A stretch of 15,673 bases of DNA, taken from contig NW_004754895.1 in the NCBI RefSeq assembly GCF_000188695.1, forward strand, positions 203,798 to 219,470, read 5' to 3'. Below, piece by piece: positions 8,477-15,673 of the stretch. How positions within the stretch are numbered: the stretch's first letter is position 1; each line of letters opens with the position of its first letter. Position numbers and translations under genes: made by a program. This DNA is from Salpingoeca rosetta. Taxonomy: Eukaryota > Opisthokonta > Choanoflagellata > Craspedida > Salpingoecidae. The notes beneath the pieces are model-generated. The model saw only the letters and a list, made by a program, of their open reading frames with translations, did not search any database and had not been told where the DNA came from.

Positions 8477-8831
8477 ATGAGCACCACCCTGCTCGGCGAC
8501 GAGCTGGAGCGTGTGTTTGGCACGACGGACCTGTACAAGTTGTTTTGCGTGGAGCGGGATGCAAGCCAGGAGGATCTGAAGAAGGCCTTTCGCAGACAAG
8601 CGCTCAGATACCATCCAGACAAAGCAGGCAGCGACCCGGAGGCCACCACCAAGTTCCAGCTCATCAGTCGTGCGCACAAGTTCCTGTGTAGCCCATCTCG
8701 GCGAAAGGTGTGCTTCGTCACCGATGCTGCTGCTACTACATTGACTGCGCCTCACGCTTGTCTGTGTGCGTCTGCTGTATCAAATCGCTCATGGATCATG
8801 CACACAACACACACACACACACCATACAATA

Positions 8832-8875
<44 letters not shown>

Positions 8876-9702
8876 ATACAATACGCGCTGTTTCGCTTGC
8901 AGTCTTACGATCGCACCGGTGTGATTGATGACGAGGACCTGCCTTCCGACCCAGACTTTTCTTGGTACTTGAGTCGTTTGGAATGAGAGCAAGAGCGACA
9001 GCACATGCTTGCTGCGACAGACAGTCGTTTGGAATGAGAGCAAGAGCGCATATCCGTACCCTGCGTTTGTACGCGTCTCTTGTTTTCACACACACACACA
9101 CACACGTACAACTGCGCAGGGAGGAGTACTGGCATGAGCTGTTCCCGGCACTGACTGAGGAAGACATCGCCAACTTCTCGAGTTCGTACAAGGGATCCGA
9201 GGAAGAGGACGAGGACCTGAAGACGGCATACCGGCAGCACGAGGGCGATTTGAAGGCCATCTTCTCCTTTGTGCCGCTGAGCGACCCGCTGTCAGACCTG
9301 GACCGTTTCCGCGCCAAGATTGAAGCGTGGATTGCTGCCGGCGAAGTTGGCGACTACCCGGCGTTCAGAGACAAGAAGAAGGAGAAGCTGCTGCTGCAGC
9401 AGGCGAAGAAGGAGGCCAAGCAGGCTGCAAAAGCCAAGGCAGCGGCAAAGGCATCTGCAACTAGGGGCAAGAAGACAAAGGGGAAATCAGGCACACGCAA
9501 CAGCGGCAGCGATGGCGGGGAAGACCTTGCACTCATGATTATGCGGCGGCAGCAGGAGCGCAAGAAGGCGTTTGCAGACCTTGAGCACCGGTACACCAAG
9601 GGCAAGAAGCTGCAGGACATGCCCTCCGAGGACGAGTTTGCTCGCATTCAAGCAGAGCTGGAGGCCAACAGAAGCAAGCGCGCCAAGAAGCGGACAAAGT
9701 AA
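8477..9702 (+). CDS. DNAJC9: DnaJ homologue subfamily C member 9, histone H3-H4 co-chaperone
   Basis: DNAJC9 is a nuclear J-domain protein that stimulates HSP70 ATPase activity and also binds histones H3-H4. Exons are 8477-8707, 8903-8964 and 9120-9702 (TAA), giving 291 residues against about 260 in human. The J domain occupies about residues 15-85, with FGTTDLYKLF at its start and the essential HPD at 46-48 (RYHPDKAG). After the J domain, DPDFSW joins EEYWHELFP across intron 2, matching the family's 'DRDWEAYWRLLF' region; this fixes the donor GTACTT at 8965. SSSYKGSEEEDEDLKTAY is another family block. A long Ala/Lys-rich segment follows (about 9390-9500) and the protein ends in a basic tail. 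The ATG matches the family start and the reading frame has no breaks. It is tandem with PELO and convergent with NUP155. Confidence 0.95.
8708..8902 (+). repeat. DNAJC9 intron 1 with (CA)n
   Basis: Donor GTGTGC at 8708 and acceptor TTCGCTTGCAG at 8902. The intron is 195 bp, a multiple of three, and open in frame. A CA run (about 8837-8872) is bracketed by two copies of ACACCATACAATACGCGC (8819-8836 and 8871-8888). Confidence 0.85.
8965..9119 (+). repeat. DNAJC9 intron 2 with 26-bp direct repeat
   Basis: Segment 8972-8997 (AGTCGTTTGGAATGAGAGCA and six more bases) recurs exactly at 9023-9048. A short CA run precedes the GCGCAG acceptor at 9119. Confidence 0.9.
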
Positions 9703-10058
<356 letters not shown>

Positions 10059-11036
10059 TCAGAGCTGGAGTTGTGCGAGGTCTGACTTGAGGCCGTTGTC
10101 GCCCTCCGCCGCCGCTTTTGCAATCAGCTCCGGCAGCGTGATGCTCAGCGCCTGGTGCAGTGACAGCCTGGCAAGTTGGGAGGGGATGGCGGTGCAGTGA
10201 GTGGAGTGGGTGAGTGGGTGCAGTGAGTGAGTGAGTGAGTTAGTGTGAGAGTGGGTGAGTGAGTGAGAGAGTTAGTGTGAGAGGGGGTGAGTGAAGATCA
10301 TCGTCAGCAGTGGCACCCCCTCCCAGCAGCATCAGCAGCAGTTTGTGTGTGGCAACTCACCGTTCGCTGCGCGTTGCCTCGCGCTTCCAGCACTTGAGAA
10401 TCCCCGCCAACACACGCACAAGATGCAGCGGGCGGTTCGCCTTCAGCATGAACTGCTGCTGCTCATCATGTGAGGTGGTGGATGGTAATGGGTGGCGATG
10501 GTGTGAGGAAAGAGCACTGGAGACGCCGAGAGGCACGAAAGAACCACAGCGCGCACACACACACATAGACATCGAAACATCAAACACACAGACACACACA
10601 CACACAGACACAAAGACAGAGACACAAACACACAATCACGTACGCACGCGCGCGCGCACACACACACGCACACACACAGAGACACGCACGCACGAACCTG
10701 CTCGACGTCGAGCTTGCAGTAGAGGTTGAAGAGGAAGGACCAGTCGTAGCCGGCAATCTTGTGCAGTTTGTCGACAACCACCATGGTGTCTGTCCCGTTC
10801 TCGGCCAGGTACTGCTCCATCCACACCGCAATCAAGCCTGCAGGCAGGACAAGGAAGGGCAAGGGAAACAGAGGCAATGTCAGCATCGTCAGGCATCGGT
10901 CAAGAGGTGGATGGCATGAATATATGCATCTTAGGAAAGGGAAGCAGAGAGGCGCAGAAAGGTACAGGCAGACAGACACACAGCCACACAGCCACACAAT
11001 CACACACACACACACACAGATACTCTCTCACTCACT

Positions 11037-11067
<31 letters not shown>

Positions 11068-12286
11068 ACACACACACAATCACACACACACACAATCACA
11101 CACAACCACACACACACACACACACACAGACACACACAGCTCCCCCTTCCCCCCCCCCTTTGTTACGGACTTGGAGCCTCTGTGTCGTCGTCCCTGAGGG
11201 GCTTCATAATCTCGGCCAGGCGGGTCATCACCTCCTCCACCACCTCCAGCGTGTCGCGCCCGGGGATGCGGCTGGCGTGCTGCCACGTCTGCTGCACAAT
11301 GTTGTGCCAGATCTGCGAGTGCTCCTTTGGCGTGATGCGCCCCTGTGCGAGACGCTGGGCAAGCTGGCACTCGTACAGCCGGAACGGCTCCGAGAACCGA
11401 CGCAGCAACTGCACAACAGCACACGCGCACATGGCGAGCGGTGCGTGACACGATCATGCCATGCATGGGTGAGTGATGTGAGTGATGTGCATGCGTGAAT
11501 GAGTAGGTGTATGTGGCGACGAGAGTGCGTGTGTGTGTGTGCACGTCAGTCAAAACACGGTGTACATCAGCAGAAACAGAGACAGCACACGGAGAGCGAA
11601 ACGCACGTCATCAAGCGGCCACAATCTGCTGTTCAGCTGCACAATGGCGGCATTTGCCCTGCAATCATCGCAACAGTGCACAGTTGTGTAAGAACAACCG
11701 AAGTTTGGGCAACAACATCACACCTTCACCATGGAGAGACGTAGGTCCACACACACCCACACCCACACACACACGACAGCAGCAATTGGTGCGCGTACTC
11801 CTGCTGGTGGATGGCTGCGGCGTCCTTTGCGGCGTCGAGGGCGCGGATGACCTGCTCCTGGTGGTACGCCGCACGCTTCATGTCCCGCAGCGTTCGCAGC
11901 AGCTGCGCAACGTGCTGCGCCGTCCCCATCGCATCTGCCCCCTGCATGTACCGGCTCTGGCTCTCCAGGCTGCAGCAGTTTGGAGAACAGGCAAAGGACG
12001 CGTGTGTGAATGTGTGTGTGAATGTGTGTGTGTTTGAGTGAGTTGGTTGGAACGTGGGTGTAGAGGTGATGTGTGTTTGAGTGAGTTGGTTGGAACGTGG
12101 GTGTAGAGGTGATCATTGGGGAAGATACAATTAAAGTGCCGACGACGCAGTGAGCTGGGTGACGCGCTCCTTGAACGTGCGGTCGTCATTCCTGCACCAA
12201 CACGCACAACAGCCGTCAGGAAATGAACTGCAGCACACAAACAAGTTTGGTGCACGGACACAAATTACAAAGACACACAAACAAAG

Positions 12287-12317
<31 letters not shown>

Positions 12318-13322
12318 AACGCGCGCGCGCAACACGTGTTGAACGTACGAGAGGCGGGCGAGCTGGCACGCTGTCTCGGCCAACCGCTTTGCATTGCGCT
12401 TCTCCCGGAAATAGTCAAACTTGAGGCTCAAAATCTACACACACACACACACGCAAACACACACACACACACAGGAGCACGTGAACGCGTTGAAGGATGA
12501 AGTCAACTGAAATGATGATGACAGAAAGCACACACACACACACACACACACACACGCAAGCTGTCGCGCTGACCTCGCGCAGGGCCTTTGGATCATCGGA
12601 ATATTTGTCCTCCACGCGCTGCAGCCAGTCCTCAAGGAACGGCGAATTCAACTACACACACACACACACACACACGCACACACGCACACGCACACACACA
12701 CACACGCACACACGCACACGCACACACACACACACACATCCACCCACGGCCCCACCCCCAGCCACCCACAGACCCCCAGACAAGCACAGGTATTTTTCCC
12801 TGCCACCCCCCCCCCCAACACAATGACATGCGACTCACGACGGCAATTTGGGCGTGGAGGTCGCGTTCGTACTGCTGTTGGGCCGGGCCCGTCTGAAGCG
12901 CGCGGCCAAGCAGCTCCGTCAGCATCGTGCGCAGCTGGGCACGGGGAGGAGCAGGAGAGGGACAAGGGGTTGGCGACATGGTGTGAGAATGAACGGATAC
13001 GATGCACAAAGAATAGACACAACACACCACCCCCACAACGCACCCCACCACACCACAGAAAACGACACCGCACCACAGTATACGACCCCACAACACACCA
13101 CAGCACACCTGTTCGTAGCAGAGTTCGCGCTCCTCGTTTGCGCGCATGCCCTCAATGTCCTCTGGGGGCTCGCCGCGGCGGTAGTACGTCACTGCGGGCT
13201 CAAGCCGCTCCAGCTCGGCACACGTCAGCACAAGCCGCTGCACACACACACGCATGGCCGTCGTGGGCGTGGTGAGACGGCGGTGCAGGTGGTGATTGCA
13301 ATGATAACACGGGTAACAAAAC

Positions 13323-13367
<45 letters not shown>

Positions 13368-14839
13368 AATCAGCCTTCCTAGCCTGCGACAGCGCCATGC
13401 AACACGTGTTCGCTTACGGTAATGCCTTCCCAGTGCTCAAGCTTGAGGAGACGGGTGCAGATGTCAGCAAGGCCGCGTGTTGTGTTGTCGTCCTTGAAGA
13501 TGCGCTGATAATCACGAACGACACCCGTCAAATATCGGGACGCCTCCTTGCGGGCGGCCGCTGCGTCCATGCCGGGCGTGGCCAGCACTTGCTCAGCACG
13601 CACCAGCTGCTCTTTGGCCTGCGCACATGGGAAGGAAAGCAGTCGGTGTTCGTGTGAGTATGAGGGCGTCAACGGTTTGGAATCGCTCGCGACGTGCAGC
13701 AGGGGTACTTCCTTGGTACTTGCACGCACGTATACAGACATCTAAACAGGCAGACAGGCAGACATCTACACAGGCAGACAGGCAGACGGACAAACAGGCA
13801 GATAGCCAGACGGACAGGCAGGCACACACACACACACACACAGACACCCACACAGACACACAGACACACAGACACACACAACCACTCGCCCACCTTTGAC
13901 TCGAGCATGGCGCGGGACGAGTGGAAGAGCGGGCACGCGTCATGCAGCTCCTTCGTGCGGCGGGAAAACGTGTCAGACTCATTTGCGCGCACCAGGCGCA
14001 TGAGCATCTTCTCAATGAGCGTGCGGGCCAGCCTGTTGCCCTCGCGCGTGGTGGCCAGGTCCCAGAAGGAGATGCTCTCAAGCATGGCGCGCTCCTGCGA
14101 CGAGAGATCGCCTGCGAGCGTGGTGAACACGTCCGGCTCCTGCGTGAGAATCGCCCACAGCCGCAGCGCCTGCTGCACGTACGTGATGAGCACGCTCGCG
14201 GTGTAGATGGACGCACGCTCCTCATCGCGCGGGGCGAGCTTGCCGCCAATGGGTGCGGCGATGGGCTCAACCTTGTCGTACACGGCAACAAGCACGCGCT
14301 GGAGGCCATCCATGAGGGCGAGGGAGGAGGAGAGGACGGCCGGGTCGCCAATGGAGGCGGCGGCACTGGCAGCACCGAGCAGCGGGCGCTTCCAGTGGAA
14401 CGTGCGGGCAACGCGGCCAATGAGCTGGAACACCGCATCGTGCCGCCCAGAGAGCACAAGCTGAAGAGGGGGCGGGAGGAGGAGGGAGGGCGTTGCGGTG
14501 GGTGAGGGAGAGGACAAGGGGCGAGTGAGTTGAAGTAGACGAGTAAGGAGCGGGTGGGAAGTATGGAAGCGAGCAAGCGAGCAAGCGAGCAAGCGAGCAA
14601 GCTAGGTAGTGATCACACACACAGACACAGACACAGACACAGACGCAGACACAGACACACATGCACAGACACACGCTACGTACATCGGGCTCCTGCTCTG
14701 GCTGGCCGACGAAGCTGTGCTGCTGGAAGACGGCGGGCCTGTTGAGGTGGAACGGAGCGCCTCCGTGGTGCCGCAGCGCCTCAACAGCCTGCCCAGCGGA
14801 CACACCTGCACACACACGCACAAACACGCACGCACGCAC

Positions 14840-14875
<36 letters not shown>

Positions 14876-15377
14876 GCAGTTGAGGGAGAACGTGTGAGTC
14901 GTCGTGTGTTAGGTGGGTGTCATTGCGTGAGAAGTGGACAGCAAAGCACCGCGCGACAATACATCAGCTTGTAAACACGCATACACACACACACATGTAT
15001 ACACCCACACAGGCACCCCCCCCACACACACATGTACCTCCCTCCTACTCCTCCTCCGTGCCATTGACACGACCTGGCGGTGGGTTGCATGCAAGCACGA
15101 GCGCGGCAGCCGACGCTTCGCGCACAAACGCCTGCTGCTTGATGCTGACTTGGAAGGGTGGCAGCCCCTGGAGCACCGACTCTGGGAAGGCCGGCTGGAA
15201 AAAGCGTGCAGCGCCCGAGGCATGGCCGTGCTCAAAGTGATACGCCAGCGTGTCCACGGGCCTACGGTCCTCAATGTAAAACGTGCCCGCAGATGTCAAC
15301 AGCACAAACTGCGTCGGTGGCATGTGCTGGGTGATGAGCTTGTTCTGGTACCGCTCCGTGCGCAGCGCATCGCTCAA
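10059..15377 (-). CDS. NUP155: Nucleoporin NUP155 (Nup170/157), C-terminal 810 residues; 5' end missing
   Basis: NUP155 is an inner-ring scaffold of the nuclear pore, made of an N-terminal beta-propeller and a long alpha-solenoid. Minus-strand exons are 15377-15074, 14805-14684, 14460-13894, 13618-13418, 13237-13109, 12934-12839, 12651-12574, 12434-12349, 12191-12144, 11969-11799, 11658-11607, 11408-11171, 10837-10698, 10452-10361 and 10167-10059 (TGA). All phases agree and the sum, 2433 bases, is 811 codons including stop. Matching blocks include EDRRPVDTLAYHF, ALVLACNPP, LSGRHDAVFQLIGR, RRGEPPEDIEGM, SPFLEDWLQR, FSEPFRLYECQLA and KANRPLHLVRVLAG. The 11658-11607 exon (17 whole codons) is too short to stand out as an open frame and was found by homology and phase. 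Donor alternatives remain at 15074/15070 and 12144/12147; three acceptors in a CAGCAG run are possible at 10452/10455/10458. The first visible exon has an acceptor, so it is internal, yet only about 225 bp separates it from telomere repeats. The propeller, several hundred residues, is absent. Confidence 0.93.
10168..10360 (+). repeat. NUP155 last intron, (GTGA/GAGT)n
   Basis: GAGT/GTGA tetranucleotide repeats (about 10198-10295) between the GTGAGT donor and the CTTGCCAG acceptor of the last NUP155 intron on the minus strand. Confidence 0.8.
10453..10697 (+). repeat. NUP155 intron with (CA)n
   Basis: CA/CAGA/CACG repeats fill about 10550-10690 beside the GTTCGT donor. They are GT-rich in the sense of NUP155. 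Confidence 0.8.
10838..11170 (+). repeat. NUP155 intron with (CA)n/(CACAAT)n
   Basis: CA repeat with regular AATC interruptions (about 10975-11140) next to the donor. The acceptor CCTGCAG lies at about 10838-10844 on the plus strand. Confidence 0.8.
11970..12143 (+). repeat. NUP155 intron with 43-bp tandem duplication
   Basis: Unit 12028-12070 is repeated exactly as 12071-12113 (core TTTGAGTGAGTTGGTTGG). A short TG tract precedes it. Confidence 0.9.
12266..12838 (+). repeat. CA-repeat introns of NUP155 (three introns)
   Basis: CA runs occur at about 12288-12313, 12436-12474, 12530-12556 and 12651-12738, plus a C9-10 homopolymer near 12806-12816. Two of these runs abut acceptors, so exons 12651-12574 and 12434-12349 are preceded on the sense strand by GTGTGTGTAG in place of a pyrimidine tract. 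Confidence 0.85.
13238..13417 (+). repeat. NUP155 intron with (CA)n
   Basis: An uninterrupted CA run of about 40 bases (13325-13363). The donor GTAAGC lies on the minus strand at 13417. Confidence 0.85.
13619..13893 (+). repeat. NUP155 intron with (CAGG/CAGA)n and (CA)n
   Basis: CAGGCAGACAGG-type tetranucleotide units (about 13738-13825) followed by CA/CAGACA units (to 13880), adjoining the GTGGGC donor. Confidence 0.85.
14461..14683 (+). repeat. NUP155 intron with (GCAAGCGA)n and (CACAGA)n
   Basis: About four copies of an 8-bp unit AGCAAGCG (14567-14602), then a hexanucleotide ACACAG array (about 14615-14675) adjoining a GTACGT donor. Confidence 0.85.
14806..15073 (+). repeat. NUP155 intron with (CA)n
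   Basis: CA runs at about 14808-14872 and 14975-15033 within the intron between the first two visible NUP155 exons. Confidence 0.8.
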
Positions 15378-15464
15378 CTGCAGACATCGCGTGCACCGTG
15401 TGTGCGAGTGCGAGTGCGAGTGAGTAGGTTGTATGTGGATGAGTGCGAGTGCGAGTAAGTGTGT

Positions 15465-15543
<79 letters not shown>

Positions 15544-15551
15544 GTGAGTGA

Positions 15552-15582
<31 letters not shown>

Positions 15583-15603
15583 CGTAGTGAGTGTGTGTGT
15601 GTG
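15378..15603 (+). repeat. subtelomeric GAGTGC, (GA)n, (GTGA)n and (GT)n repeats
   Basis: Starting from the acceptor of the first visible NUP155 exon: GAGTGC units (about 15408-15456), about 70 bases of pure AG (15470-15540), GTGA units (15541-15556), then GT (15557-15603). No coding potential is seen on either strand. Confidence 0.9.
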
Positions 15604-15673
15604 GTTAGGTTAGGGTTAGGGTTAGGGTTAGGGTTAGGGGTTTAGGGGTTTAGGGGTTTAGGGGTTAGGGGTT
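15604..15673 (+). repeat. telomeric repeat array, TTAGGG type, to the window end
   Basis: TTAGG is followed by four TTAGGG units, one TTAGGGG, three TTTAGGGG units and a last TTAGGGG, then TT at the window edge. The G-rich strand points outward, as at a right-hand chromosome end. An interstitial array inside an intron cannot be excluded from 70 bases. Confidence 0.85.

Noticed and set aside
8962..9702. 246-residue frame as an independent start for the DNAJC9 tail
   Set aside because: Its first part is intron 2. Homology and phase place the junction at 8964/9120.
13921..14505. Plus-strand open frames opposite the large NUP155 exon
   Set aside because: They are antisense shadows of a well-supported minus-strand exon.

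Overview
The window is nuclear DNA from an intron-rich eukaryote. It holds spliced orthologues of PELO, DNAJC9 and NUP155, with mostly short introns (about 60-350 bp), GC-rich exons, and introns filled with GT/CA, GTCT and other simple repeats. It ends at the right edge in TTAGGG-type telomere repeats, with the G-rich strand running 5'->3' off the end, as expected for a chromosome terminus. A TTAGGG telomere with animal-like versions of these genes suggests a unicellular holozoan such as a choanoflagellate. That taxonomic call is inference only.

Layout, left to right. 1-1630: 3' part of an unrecognised plus-strand gene, entered through an intron acceptor at 331-332. 1631-3180: gene-poor stretch with trinucleotide repeats, a long GT/GTCT tract and a decayed minus-strand element that may be a piggyBac-like transposase tail. 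About 3187-4316: minus-strand gene with at least three C2H2-type zinc fingers over four exons. 4317-4576: short divergent intergenic/leader region with two tandem duplications. 4577-7613: PELO (Pelota/Dom34), plus strand, 11 or 12 exons, with an exact 66-bp in-frame duplication and a roughly 200-bp GTT array inside its third domain. 7614-8476: intergenic region and DNAJC9 leader with a CAA repeat. 8477-9702: DNAJC9, plus strand, 3 exons, complete. 9703-10058: convergent 3' region made of a long TG tract and a facing CA tract. 10059-15377: NUP155, minus strand, 15 exons visible, whose phases close to an 810-residue C-terminal fragment. 15378-15673: the next NUP155 intron runs into GA and GT repeats and then telomere repeats, so the N-terminal propeller of NUP155 is absent.

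The genes are unrelated housekeeping functions (ribosome rescue, histone chaperoning, nuclear pore scaffold) and do not form an operon or pathway. The most notable observations are the NUP155 gene cut by a telomere, the structural changes in PELO domain 3, the GT-on-the-sense-strand polarity of intron repeats, and a GU-rich block directly after the stop codon of all four genes whose stop is firmly placed. All exon boundaries were assigned by eye from splice motifs, phase and remembered homology; no alignment was run.
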